NCBI GenBank assembly: GCA_024226555.1
Contig: JAAELO010000261.1
Location: 1-33,613 of the forward strand
Reading direction: 5' to 3'
DNA from: Desulfobacterales bacterium
GTDB taxonomy: Bacteria > Desulfobacterota > Desulfobacteria > Desulfobacterales > JAAELO01
Length of the DNA stretch: 33,613 nucleotides
The stretch's first letter is position 1; every line of letters begins with the position of its first letter. This document shows, one piece after another, positions 1 to 6,776 of the stretch. The notes under the pieces are model-generated. The model saw only the letters and a program-made list of their open reading frames with translations. It had not been told where the DNA came from and did not search any database. Made by a program: the position numbers and the translations under genes.

Positions 1-46
1 CATATTATAATAGATGCATAATATCTTATAATTAATTGGTGATAAA

Positions 47-553
47 ATGGAATATATTGACTCTATAGAATCAATGCTATGGAAACAGATAAATAAATTT
101 AAAAAACAAAATAACAATTTAAGTTTTTCAGATGATGAGCTTAAACATGAGGCTGTAATAGCTGCATTAAAAGCAAGGGAAGAGTGGGGCTCAAAAAAAG
201 ATAAATTTGCAAAATTAAGTACATTTGTATGGGTAAAAGTTGATATACATTTAAAATCCTTATTATACAGAAAAAGTTTTTCTATAGAGGGTAATTCGGA
301 TCTGATAGACAGATTGTCATATGAAGATAATATAGCCATAAATGAGATTATAGAAGAAGAGTTTGAAGAAGACGATAGATTTATAGATAAACTAAAAGAT
401 GAGTTAAAATTTAAACATAAAAAAGTATTAAACCACATAATATCTGGTAAACCTCAAAATCGGATAAGCAAATTAGAAAATATAAGCCCCAATGATGTAT
501 CTAAAATAAAACAGGAAATTATAGATATAGGAAAAAAACTAATTAACGAATAG
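47..553 (+). CDS. small sigma-70-like factor
   Basis: A 168-aa protein resembling a reduced sigma-70 family factor. Residues ~27-75 (DELKHEAVIAALKAREEW, then KLSTFVWVKVDIHLKSLL) match the region 2 pattern of an acidic DD/DE-L-x-x-E start and an F/W-rich helix. Residues ~110-165 (vlnHiisgkpqNRISKLENISPNDVSKIKQEI) look like a region-4-type helix-turn-helix. It lacks regions 1 and 3, as phage and ECF-like factors do. The start is the ATG after a weak GGTGAT. It is tail-to-tail with the NusA-like gene, overlapping by 11 bp. It could instead be a phage-type regulator with a sigma fold; promoter specificity cannot be read from sequence. Confidence 0.55.
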   Translation: MEYIDSIESMLWKQINKFKKQNNNLSFSDDELKHEAVIAALKAREEWGSKKDKFAKLSTFVWVKVDIHLKSLLYRKSFSIEGNSDLIDRLSYEDNIAINEIIEEEFEEDDRFIDKLKDELKFKHKKVLNHIISGKPQNRISKLENISPNDVSKIKQEIIDIGKKLINE

Positions 554-1274
554 TATTTTTAGTTATAATTTTCTCACCATTTAATTTCTCACTTATCACT
601 TTCCTGAAGTTAGAAAATTTTTCGTTAAATTCTGAATTATTAAACTGAATATCTGTTTTAATAAGAGAAAATTCTCCACAAACTCTTCTGCGAACTGAAA
701 AAATATTTAGAGGATATTTTTCTTTTAAAAGAATACCTGGAAGTTTTTTGGAAGATCTTGAAAGTTCAACTTCAAAAGGTTTACCAAAGACCTTTAAAAC
801 AAAAAAATCTAAAGTATTTCCCTCTTTATAAAGATTAAGTTCTGATTTAACCTGATTTATTTTAGGAAATATACATTTATGATTATCAATATCAACAATA
901 TATGTATCATTGTTTTTATCAACTATTGTTCCTTTTACAACTGTCTTTAGTTTTTTTTTAAAAATATTATAAAGTTCTACATTTTTATAGTAGGCACAAT
1001 AATATTTAAAATCTTCAACAATATTTTTTTTAAGAAATTCCGGTAATATTTCTAAATTAACATATTCGATAAAAAAATCTGATGGAAGATGCTCAACCTT
1101 TGATTCTAAAAAATTAGCCTCATCAATACTTATGTTCTTATCTATCTCAAAAACTATACCTATTTCATTTGAGTTGTAGATAATGCACTGATTTGATCCA
1201 TAAAATTCATTTACGTTTTTTTCTACAGATTTATAAAAAAGAGGTAAAATATCAGATTTTTCTAATGAGTACAT
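543..1274 (-). CDS. plasmid-borne NusA-like transcription factor (NTD-S1-KH1)
   Basis: A 243-aa protein that I align by eye with the first half of NusA. Residues ~1-108 correspond to the RNA polymerase-binding N-domain. Residues ~112-170 read as the S1 domain (VKGTIVDKNNDTYIVDIDNH, ending in VELSRSSKKLPGILL, cf. NusA TRSKPEMLIELF). The tail (VRRRVCGEFSLIKTDI, FRKVISEKLNGEKI) matches KH1 (AARDPGSRAKIAV, VQAVSTELGGERI). KH2 and the acidic repeats are absent; housekeeping NusA is about 350-500 aa. It is transcribed leftward from a promoter that shares its dyad with the 1421 gene. NusA modulates pausing, termination and antitermination; a plasmid-specific role on long transcripts is inference. 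Confidence 0.72.
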   Translation of the reverse strand: MYSLEKSDILPLFYKSVEKNVNEFYGSNQCIIYNSNEIGIVFEIDKNISIDEANFLESKVEHLPSDFFIEYVNLEILPEFLKKNIVEDFKYYCAYYKNVELYNIFKKKLKTVVKGTIVDKNNDTYIVDIDNHKCIFPKINQVKSELNLYKEGNTLDFFVLKVFGKPFEVELSRSSKKLPGILLKEKYPLNIFSVRRRVCGEFSLIKTDIQFNNSEFNEKFSNFRKVISEKLNGEKIITKNTIR

Positions 1275-1311
1275 ATTATTCTTAATCCTTTAAATTATTG
1301 ATTCTTGATAC

Positions 1312-1364
1312 ATTATAAGGAATTAAAAATATTAATAGTTATATATAATTACACAACATATAAC
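1312..1364 (-). promoter_or_regulatory. leftward dyad promoter of the NusA-like gene
   Basis: On the minus strand the dyad GTTATAT-N13-ATATAAC (1338-1364) is followed after exactly 20 nt by TATAAT (plus-strand ATTATA at 1312-1317), 38 bp before the start at 1274. The same dyad serves the rightward promoter, so this is a symmetric divergent control region. No TTGACA-like -35 is present; the inner arm sits at about -39 to -33. Confidence 0.7.
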
Positions 1365-1390
1365 TAAAAATATCAAAGTCTTCCTATAAT
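1338..1390 (+). promoter_or_regulatory. rightward dyad promoter of the 1421 gene
   Basis: GTTATAT at 1338-1344, 13 nt, ATATAAC at 1358-1364, 20 nt, then CC-TATAAT-G with the -10 at 1385-1390. The arrangement is identical upstream of 4083 and 19695. The dyad overlapping the -35 position suggests an activator or repressor site. Confidence 0.75.
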
Positions 1391-1420
1391 GGTTTAAGAA
1401 ATAAAAAATAGGAGGAAAAA

Positions 1421-1768
1421 ATGTTCGATCAAAAGGGTCAAACTTCAGGAAATACTAAAACGGTTTTTTGTAACACCCAGGAAACTTATTTAATGTATGA
1501 AATGTGTGTTATCACTGATTTAATTATGAAGAACCTTAGAAATGGTGTTTTTATTAAATTTACACCGGAACAGATGCAAGAAAAAATTAATGAATTTGTA
1601 GCAGCATCAAATGGTTTATATAATGCAATAGATTCTATGAATTCATTAACTAAGTTGAAATTAAGAAAACCAAGACAATTAGAAAAGATGTCTAAAAATC
1701 TTAAGATTACAGAAAGCTTGGTTAAAAAAATTCTTTTCCCAACTGTAAATAATGGAAATGAGGAGTAA
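1421..1768 (+). CDS. conserved-looking small protein, unknown function
   Basis: A 115-aa protein that I do not recognise. It starts at ATG with an ideal AGGAGG seven bases upstream. It is soluble and probably helical, with no signal peptide or metal motif. The second half is basic (KLKLRKPRQLEKMSKNLK). It is the only gene on its transcript before the structured region at 1.77-2.08 kb and is driven by the shared dyad promoter. A regulatory or DNA-associated role in the early region is possible but unsupported by a motif. Confidence 0.7.
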   Translation: MFDQKGQTSGNTKTVFCNTQETYLMYEMCVITDLIMKNLRNGVFIKFTPEQMQEKINEFVAASNGLYNAIDSMNSLTKLKLRKPRQLEKMSKNLKITESLVKKILFPTVNNGNEE

Positions 1769-1798
1769 AATCATTTCTTTTATATAACGATTTTTTTT
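1767..1798 (+). terminator. weak terminator-like hairpin after the 1421 gene
   Basis: AAAATC (1767-1772) can pair with GATTTT (1789-1794), followed by a run of T. The stem is short and AT-rich, so termination would be inefficient. A second hairpin, GCATAT-TTTT-ATATGC (1799-1814), follows at once. Confidence 0.3.
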
Positions 1799-1816
1799 GC
1801 ATATTTTTATATGCCG

Positions 1817-1857
1817 TCCCTTTAGGGATACATTTTTCAGCAATCACTACTGAAAAA
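1817..1857 (+). other. tandem-hairpin element, copy A
   Basis: TCCC-TTTA-GGGA (1817-1828) is followed after 4 nt by an 8-bp hairpin TTTTTCAG/CTGAAAAA (1833-1840 with 1850-1857). This is the same order, a small CCC/GGG hairpin then a second hairpin, as at 2014, 3873, 26997 (minus) and 27166. No gene starts directly after this copy. It lies in the gene-free stretch 1769-2086. Confidence 0.5.
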
Positions 1858-1991
1858 TTAACTAATAGAATTAAAGAAGTTATGATTTGTTTTCCCTCAT
1901 TTCATAATGTTTCATGTTGTTTAGTGTAACAATTTAAAAAAATGAAAATTCTTTAATTCGGTGTAGGGAAATAAAATTTATAAGTAAAATC

Positions 1992-1998
1992 CTGTAAT
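1992..1998 (+). promoter_or_regulatory. possible -10 box for the primase operon
   Basis: CCTGTAATG resembles the CCTATAATG of the dyad promoters, but no GTTATAT/ATATAAC dyad lies 20 nt upstream. If used, the transcript would begin near 2005 and carry the whole tandem-hairpin leader of the primase gene. Confidence 0.3.
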
Positions 1999-2013
1999 GG
2001 GGGACAATTATTA

Positions 2014-2078
2014 ATCCCATTTAGGGATTCCTTCTTTTAGGAAATTGTCTCAATTTCTTAACTTTTCCTAAAAGGAGG
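2014..2078 (+). promoter_or_regulatory. RBS-sequestering leader of the primase gene (tandem-hairpin copy B)
   Basis: ATCCC-ATTTA-GGGAT (2014-2028) is followed by TTCCT-TCTTTT-AGGAA (2028-2043). The latter segment can instead form a 15-bp stem: CCTTCTTTTAGGAAA (2030-2044) pairs with TTTCCTAAAAGGAGG (2064-2078) with a single T·G wobble. That stem contains the complete AGGAGG Shine-Dalgarno, eight bases before the ATG at 2087. A further competing pairing is GACAATT (2003-2009) with AATTGTC in the loop. This predicts translational control of the primase by switching RNA structures. Confidence 0.65.
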
Positions 2079-2086
2079 TTTTATAA

Positions 2087-3094
2087 ATGAAAAAGTATCA
2101 AAGACTTATTAATGAGATGTACTATAAAATTGATAGAATGGTCCTTTTTAAGGATTTAAAGCCTATTAATTATGGGAATTACATCTCTTTAATTTGTCCT
2201 CAATGTGGAAAAAGAAGAGCTTTCACTATGATACCACATATGAAGACTATTAAATGCAATCGCATTAATAATTGTTCATATGAAAAAACATTTATTCAAT
2301 TCTATTCAAACAGTGATAAACCAAGAGAAGAAGAGTTTAAGAAAGTTCTTAATGATTTATGTGCAATGTCTGGTATAGAAGCAGATATTGAAGGTTTAAA
2401 CTCAAAAATAGTTTTTGAAAAAAGAAAAACAATAGATAAGAAAAAAAAGAATTCAAATTATAATCATCTCAAACCATTAATAAACAAATTCCAAAGAAAT
2501 TTAAAAAATTCTATTGGCGAAATGTACCTCTTTAAAAGAGGTCTCTCTAAAGAAATAATTAAAAGATTTAAAATTGGTTACGCTCCTTTTGGTCAATGGC
2601 CTCATTTGAAAGATGATAAGAAAGTTATGCAATCTAAGAATGGCAGGATTGTTATACCAATTTTTGAAAATCAAAATTTAATTAATCTTTATGGTAGAGC
2701 AGTTGATTTCACCGATACAGAGAAAAACAAACACGCTTTTTTACCAGGATCAAAAGGTATTTTTAATCCTCAAGGATTATACAACGATGAAGTTTATATC
2801 GTAGAGGGAGCATTTGATACCTTTTCTGTAATAATGGCGGGAAAAGAAAACGTAACGGGATTACTTCATTCATTAAGTTATAATATTTTTAAAAAATATC
2901 CTGTTAAGACTGTAATTCAAGCAACGGATCAATCTCTTAAAAAGAAATACAAAGTTAAATTTAAAGAAAAGATTATCGAGTTAGGAATTAACTATAAAGA
3001 ACTTGATAAGAAATCTTATAGGAGATGCGATGATCTAAGCGAAACATGGGAAAAATACGAAAATATAAAATTTTTATATAAAGGAGAATTTTAG
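2087..3094 (+). CDS. compact DnaG-type plasmid primase (zinc finger + Toprim)
   Basis: A 335-aa primase-like protein. An N-terminal CHC2-type zinc ribbon has Cys37, Cys40, Cys57 and Cys63. A DnaG-like core segment follows (FKRGLSKEIIKRFKIGYAP, ~residues 148-166). A Toprim domain then has the catalytic VEGAFD (Glu ~240). The usual DxD of Toprim is altered: the segment reads ATDQS, leaving one Asp where DnaG has DGD. There is no helicase-interacting C-terminal domain, and at 335 aa it is much shorter than chromosomal DnaG (~600 aa). It probably primes plasmid or transferred-strand synthesis. Its Shine-Dalgarno is buried in the leader stem. The next gene overlaps its stop (TAGTG). Confidence 0.82.
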   Translation: MKKYQRLINEMYYKIDRMVLFKDLKPINYGNYISLICPQCGKRRAFTMIPHMKTIKCNRINNCSYEKTFIQFYSNSDKPREEEFKKVLNDLCAMSGIEADIEGLNSKIVFEKRKTIDKKKKNSNYNHLKPLINKFQRNLKNSIGEMYLFKRGLSKEIIKRFKIGYAPFGQWPHLKDDKKVMQSKNGRIVIPIFENQNLINLYGRAVDFTDTEKNKHAFLPGSKGIFNPQGLYNDEVYIVEGAFDTFSVIMAGKENVTGLLHSLSYNIFKKYPVKTVIQATDQSLKKKYKVKFKEKIIELGINYKELDKKSYRRCDDLSETWEKYENIKFLYKGEF

Positions 3095-3450
3095 TGAATT
3101 TAAAAAAATCTTATAAAGACATATTGATTGGTATTCTTCCAGAATTACAGGAAAGAAAAAAAATAGTTATAAAGAGAGAAAAAAATACAACAGTAGAGAT
3201 TAGATTAAAAGATAAAGAGGTCTTTTCTGTTGGTAAATTTATTAAAGCAAATGGTGATGAGTTTTCAGATCCAGAAATAACATTGAAGATTTATCAAAAT
3301 GATATTTATCCAGTTTCGTTAGAAGTTGGAGGTTATTTTTTTGAGGAATCTGAAAGTAAAAGACTTAAATCGGAACATATGTATGAGTTAAATAAATTTA
3401 TCTCATCTAACTATGAACATATTGACGATTTTAGAATGAAAAACAATTAG
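3094..3450 (+). CDS. hypothetical protein translationally coupled to primase
   Basis: A 118-aa soluble protein that I do not recognise. It begins with GTG overlapping the primase stop codon (taGTG), with AAGGAG upstream in the end of the primase gene, so coupled translation is likely. It is charged, with a basic N-terminus. It sits between primase and SSB, which suggests a replication-associated accessory role, without a motif to support it. Confidence 0.65.
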   Translation: MNLKKSYKDILIGILPELQERKKIVIKREKNTTVEIRLKDKEVFSVGKFIKANGDEFSDPEITLKIYQNDIYPVSLEVGGYFFEESESKRLKSEHMYELNKFISSNYEHIDDFRMKNN

Positions 3451-3470
3451 AATTGAAATTAATTCAATTC
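3450..3470 (+). other. short hairpin between the 3094 gene and ssb
   Basis: GAATTGAA (3450-3457) and TTCAATTC (3463-3470) form a perfect 8-bp stem with a 5-nt loop directly at the stop codon. It lacks a T tract, so it is more likely a processing or stability element than a terminator. Confidence 0.35.
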
Positions 3471-3510
3471 GGTTAATCTTATTAATTTTATAAACATGGA
3501 GGTGTTTAAA

Positions 3511-3834
3511 ATGGCAGGAGTTAATAAAGCTATCCTTATTGGAAACCTTGGAAGAGATCCAGAGCTAACTACAACTCAAAGTGGAAAAAAAATATGTAAG
3601 TTTTCTCTGGCAACTTCAAAGAATTTAAAAGATGGTTCAAGCAAAACTGAATGGCACAGATGTACAGCTTTTGACAAACGAGGTGAAGCTATTCATAAGA
3701 ATGTAAAAAAAGGCGAACAACTTTATATCGAAGGAGAAATTCAATACGGACAATATGATAAAGATGGAATTAAATATTATACAACAGATATAATAGTTAG
3801 TCAGTTTTCATTTATAGGCTCAAAAAGAAAATAA
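3511..3834 (+). CDS. ssb: single-stranded DNA-binding protein
   Basis: A 107-aa SSB with a canonical OB-fold: MAGVNKAILIGNLGRDPELT, then CKFSLATS, TEWHRCTAFDKRGEA and KGEQLYIEGEIQYGQYDKDG. The start is the ATG at 3511, because GGAGGTG lies seven bases upstream; the in-frame ATG at 3496 lies immediately before that ribosome-binding site and would add only five residues. It ends just after the OB-fold and lacks the acidic C-terminal DDDIPF-type tail that recruits chromosomal partner proteins. It probably protects plasmid ssDNA during replication or transfer. Confidence 0.93.
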   Translation: MAGVNKAILIGNLGRDPELTTTQSGKKICKFSLATSKNLKDGSSKTEWHRCTAFDKRGEAIHKNVKKGEQLYIEGEIQYGQYDKDGIKYYTTDIIVSQFSFIGSKRK

Positions 3835-3852
3835 AACAATACTGACTAAATA

Positions 3853-3939
3853 CCCATTTGGGAACTAAGTATCCCAATTGGGACTCCTTATTTGAGGATG
3901 CTTAGTTTTTTATATTCTTACTAAGGAGGAAACACCTCC
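3853..3939 (+). promoter_or_regulatory. tandem-hairpin element copy C with orphan Shine-Dalgarno
   Basis: CCCATTTGGG (3853-3862) and CCCAATTGGG (3873-3882) are followed by TCCT-TATTTG-AGGA (3885-3898). ACTAAGTATCC (3864-3874) can alternatively pair with GGATGCTTAGT (3896-3906). CTCCTTA (3884-3890) pairs with TAAGGAG (3922-3928), the same anti-SD/SD logic as the primase leader, but the AAGGAGG here has no start codon after it. GGAGG-AAACA-CCTCC (3925-3939) is a further local hairpin. It lies between ssb and a strong terminator. It could be a leader whose gene is lost, or a trans-acting RNA or decoy. Confidence 0.5.
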
Positions 3940-3941
3940 AT

Positions 3942-3975
3942 AAAAAAGCTGTAACCTTTGGGTTACAGCTTTTTT
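3942..3975 (+). terminator. strong rho-independent terminator after ssb
   Basis: AAAAAAGCTGTAACC (3942-3956), loop TTTG, GGTTACAGCTTTTTT (3961-3975): a 15-bp perfect stem with flanking A and T tracts, potentially bidirectional. It separates the primase-ssb unit from the parM/tra operon. Confidence 0.92.
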
Positions 3976-3985
3976 AGTTTATATG

Positions 3986-4038
3986 GTTATATATTATCCT
4001 ATTACATATAACTAATAATAAAATATGAAACCTATAAT
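3986..4038 (+). promoter_or_regulatory. dyad promoter of the parM/transfer operon
   Basis: GTTATAT (3986-3992), 13 nt, ATATAAC (4006-4012), 20 nt, TATAAT (4033-4038): the same spacing as the promoters at 1338 and 19557. The -10 region is also one arm of a perfect 11-bp inverted repeat, AAACCTATAAT (4028-4038) with ATTATAGGTTT (4068-4078), which ends just before the parM ATG and could be an additional operator. Confidence 0.75.
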
Positions 4039-4082
4039 GTGATTGAAGGGTAAAAATAAAATCTTAAATTATAGGTTTAAAA

Positions 4083-5108
4083 ATGAATAATAAAAAAAAT
4101 TATAATATTGGTATTGATATAGGTTTTGGAGACACCAAAGCCTTTGCATTTGGACCTAATGGAAATTCCAAAAAAACATTCAATAAGATCTCATTTCCTT
4201 CTGCACTTGCTTACGCATCAAGTAATTACATGGGATTAGAAAGCGAAAAAAAGTATTTATCCTTTAAAAATAAGAAATATATTACTGGTGAAGAGGCTAT
4301 AAACTCTAAAGAAATAATTCCAAATAGAGATATCTCTTTTCTTCTTGAACACTCTGAATTGTTTTTGTTTACATCCATACAATTGTTATCTCAAAAATAT
4401 AATATGAAAATAGCTGATTTTCTTAATTCATCTGAAAAAATATGTGTAGGTCTTCCACTTGATTACTGGAAATCCTACAAAGATATTTTATCTGAAAAGC
4501 TTAACACTTTTGAAATAAAAAAGGGAGATGAACATTTCTCTATTAATTTCAAAAAAGTTCATGTGATGCCTCAAGGATTAGGGATTCATTTTGACATGTC
4601 CGCTTCACAAAATAAATTTTCCCTAAAAGATAAAAACATCCTTTATGTTGATATTGGTTTTGAAACTGTAGATATATTGTGCGTTTTAAATGGGATTCCC
4701 ACACAGGACTACTCAGATATGATTGAATCTGGTGGTGTTATAAAAATGTGCAGCAATTTAAATGACTATTTAAAATTACTTAAGAAGCAAAATTATAGAG
4801 GTTGCTCTGAACAGGATTTAAAAAAGATCCTTAAAGAAAAAAAGATTAGTAACTTAAATGAGACATACGATTTAACCGAAGCCGTTAATGACATTCAAAA
4901 TAAATACTCAGAATTCTTATTCAGACATATAAAAACCAAATATAAGCACCTCATGATGAAGCTTGATTATATTGTGATAGCAGGAGGTGGGAAATATTAT
5001 ATTACAGATAAATTTATAGATGAGTTTCCTGAAGGGGCTGTTCTCTTCCCACAAGAGCCAGAATATTCTAATGCTAAAGGTTTTTGTTATAAGTCAATGG
5101 GGTGCTAA
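4083..5108 (+). CDS. parM: ParM/StbA-like plasmid actin ATPase
   Basis: A 341-aa actin-fold protein. Phosphate-1 motif GIDIGFGDTK is at residues ~9-18, phosphate-2 VDIGFETVD in the middle, and an adenosine-type motif IVIAGGGKYY near the C-terminus. ParM filaments push plasmid copies apart in type II partition, bound to the centromere by ParR. The length matches ParM/StbA (~320-350 aa). No good Shine-Dalgarno precedes the ATG. The next gene starts on the base after its stop codon and encodes a ParR-like protein. It heads a ~15-kb unidirectional gene cluster that continues into transfer genes. Confidence 0.85.
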   Translation: MNNKKNYNIGIDIGFGDTKAFAFGPNGNSKKTFNKISFPSALAYASSNYMGLESEKKYLSFKNKKYITGEEAINSKEIIPNRDISFLLEHSELFLFTSIQLLSQKYNMKIADFLNSSEKICVGLPLDYWKSYKDILSEKLNTFEIKKGDEHFSINFKKVHVMPQGLGIHFDMSASQNKFSLKDKNILYVDIGFETVDILCVLNGIPTQDYSDMIESGGVIKMCSNLNDYLKLLKKQNYRGCSEQDLKKILKEKKISNLNETYDLTEAVNDIQNKYSEFLFRHIKTKYKHLMMKLDYIVIAGGGKYYITDKFIDEFPEGAVLFPQEPEYSNAKGFCYKSMGC

Positions 5109-5447
5109 ATGGAAGAAAACAGGGTTCGATTTAAATTTAATAATGAAGAGTTAATGAATTTAGTGCGTTCCCTAAAGCCTCATTCAAAAACTATTTTCAT
5201 AGAAAATTCAATAACTGCTTTTATAAGTAACGATGAAGGAAAAAGGCTTTTAAGTAGTTTATTAGAAGAATCTGGGAAAAGTGAATTAATAGAAATGTTT
5301 TTAAATGGAAAAGACAAGATCTGGAACAAATTATCTTTTCCTGTAGCTTCAAACTCTGTTCCAAAAATAAAAAAAGAAGAAGAGGTTGAAGAAGTAGATA
5401 ATTTTGAATTCAAATTAGAACCAATAGAACAGGGAGATTTCAGATGA
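5109..5447 (+). CDS. ParR-like adaptor (probable ribbon-helix-helix)
   Basis: A 112-aa protein directly abutting parM. The N-terminal third (VRFKFNNEELMNLVRSLKPHSKT, then IFIENSITAFI) fits a ribbon-helix-helix, with one beta strand followed by two helices. The C-terminal tail is acidic and proline-containing, as in ParR proteins whose tail contacts ParM. Position, size and fold all support a ParR/StbB role in centromere binding and autoregulation. No direct-repeat parC array is obvious upstream, where only the promoter dyad and an 11-bp inverted repeat are seen. Its stop overlaps the next start (ATGA). Confidence 0.6.
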   Translation: MEENRVRFKFNNEELMNLVRSLKPHSKTIFIENSITAFISNDEGKRLLSSLLEESGKSELIEMFLNGKDKIWNKLSFPVASNSVPKIKKEEEVEEVDNFEFKLEPIEQGDFR

Positions 5448-6220
5448 AAAGAACAATTTTAGTTACAATGATATTAGTATTTTTAACAACTTTAACATTT
5501 GCTGAGAACAAATGCGAAAATGTTAATATGAGGTGGCTTAGATCCCACGTAAATTTACCTCAAAAGAGCTTTATTGAAGAAAAAAACCTTCAAAGCGAAA
5601 TGTGTCAGATTATTTTGAATATAAATGAGCGATTTATTCCTCTTTATGCCGATATAGAAAGAAAATTTGTTATATCTGGTCAACTATACTCAAAACATAA
5701 ACGCATAACAAATGATAAAATTGATTCAATTAAAAAGAAAGTCTCTAAATTAAGACAATCTGAATTTATAAAAGTAAAAAAAGATTTCGACAGTATAGCT
5801 TCTTTTACTTATACACCAAAGAACCCAACCGGAGAAGAATTGTATTTTATAACAGATCCTAATTGTGGTTACTGTAAAAAAGCCGGCAAAGATATGAAGA
5901 AAATAGCCGAAAAACAAGGGATTACTATAAAAACGATTATTGTATCTATGCTTAATGGAAGCAGAAATAAAGCAACTGAAGCTATCTGCAAAAAAGTAAG
6001 CTTTGATCAATATATATCCAACTGGAAATATTCCAAATCAAACAAGTTTCTTTGCAAAGATGGATTAAATAAGATCAAAAAAAGTAATAAAATAGCGAAA
6101 AACTGGATTAAACAAGGTGTTCCGGTGTTCATTAAATCAAACGGAGAAGAGCTTGTGGGATACAACCCATCTAAGCTTTTAAAAATGTTAGAGAGAAAAG
6201 AAGAAGTTGTGAATAGATAA
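5444..6220 (+). CDS. periplasmic DsbC-like thiol:disulfide isomerase
   Basis: A 258-aa secreted thioredoxin-fold protein. Signal peptide ~1-20 (cleavage after LTFA), a helical N-terminal region, then the active site ITDPNCGYCKK with Cys141 and Cys144. A cis-proline candidate lies in QGVPVFIK, followed by a DsbC-style GYNPSKLLKML end. It probably isomerises disulfides in the cysteine-rich transfer proteins encoded downstream (TraN, TraU). ATG overlaps the previous stop. MPF_F systems often carry a DsbC or TrbB homologue. Confidence 0.82.
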   Translation: MKRTILVTMILVFLTTLTFAENKCENVNMRWLRSHVNLPQKSFIEEKNLQSEMCQIILNINERFIPLYADIERKFVISGQLYSKHKRITNDKIDSIKKKVSKLRQSEFIKVKKDFDSIASFTYTPKNPTGEELYFITDPNCGYCKKAGKDMKKIAEKQGITIKTIIVSMLNGSRNKATEAICKKVSFDQYISNWKYSKSNKFLCKDGLNKIKKSNKIAKNWIKQGVPVFIKSNGEELVGYNPSKLLKMLERKEEVVNR

Positions 6221-6237
6221 TCCTTGGGAGAGAAATC

Positions 6238-6357
6238 ATGGTTGTAAAGAATAATGCACATTTAAAAAAACTTTTAGATTTAAAAAAAATAGTAAATGAC
6301 CTGATCAATGTAGTTGATAAATCTAACGAAATAAAGAAGAGAAAATGCAAAGATTAA
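6238..6357 (+). CDS. 39-aa lysine-rich small protein
   Basis: ATG with GGGAGAG upstream, reading MVVKNNAHLKKLLDLKKIVN and ending KRKCKD. It is a basic amphipathic helix-like peptide with no recognised family. It fills the gap between the DsbC-like and transglycosylase genes and overlaps the latter's start by 13 bp, consistent with translational coupling. Confidence 0.5.
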   Translation: MVVKNNAHLKKLLDLKKIVNDLINVVDKSNEIKKRKCKD

Positions 6358-6773
6358 TAATGATACTTGTTATTGTTCCTTTGATTGCTTTAGGCGAAGA
6401 GTTTTGTTTTGAAGAAGCCGGAAAGATGTACGATATATCTGGAAAACTTCTTGAAACAATCTCTTTAACAGAAAGCAATAAAAATAATCTTGCTGAAAAT
6501 AGAAATAGAAAATCAGTTGATTCCTGTCATATGCAAATTAATAGTTTTTGGAAAAACAAACTTAATGGTGGTTGGGTAATGTTAAAAAAAGATCCTTGTT
6601 ACTGTAGTAAAGTAGGCTCATGGATCTTAAGGCAATGTATTAACAGGTACGGATACAACTGGAACTCTATAGTTTGTTATAATACTGGACACTCACTTGA
6701 TGATTTACCTGATAATAGAAAAGTATCAGCTGTAAAATATATCAATAGATTTTATCGAATATTGGATAATTAA
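6345..6773 (+). CDS. lytic transglycosylase of the transfer apparatus (VirB1/P19-like)
   Basis: A 142-aa secreted SLT-domain protein. Signal peptide ~1-17, then LLETISLTESNKNNLAENRN with the catalytic Glu probably at 43 (LTES). DSCHMQINSFW is the glycine-poor equivalent of the GLMQ motif, and the C-terminal motif is CYNTG. It opens local gaps in peptidoglycan for the conjugation channel. Four Cys residues suggest disulfides, fitting the Dsb-like neighbours. Confidence 0.82.
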   Translation: MQRLIMILVIVPLIALGEEFCFEEAGKMYDISGKLLETISLTESNKNNLAENRNRKSVDSCHMQINSFWKNKLNGGWVMLKKDPCYCSKVGSWILRQCINRYGYNWNSIVCYNTGHSLDDLPDNRKVSAVKYINRFYRILDN

Positions 6774-6776
6774 GAA

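Noticed and set aside
3496-3510. Upstream ATG for ssb
   Set aside because: It immediately precedes the GGAGGTG ribosome-binding site that clearly serves the ATG at 3511, which starts the conserved SSB sequence.
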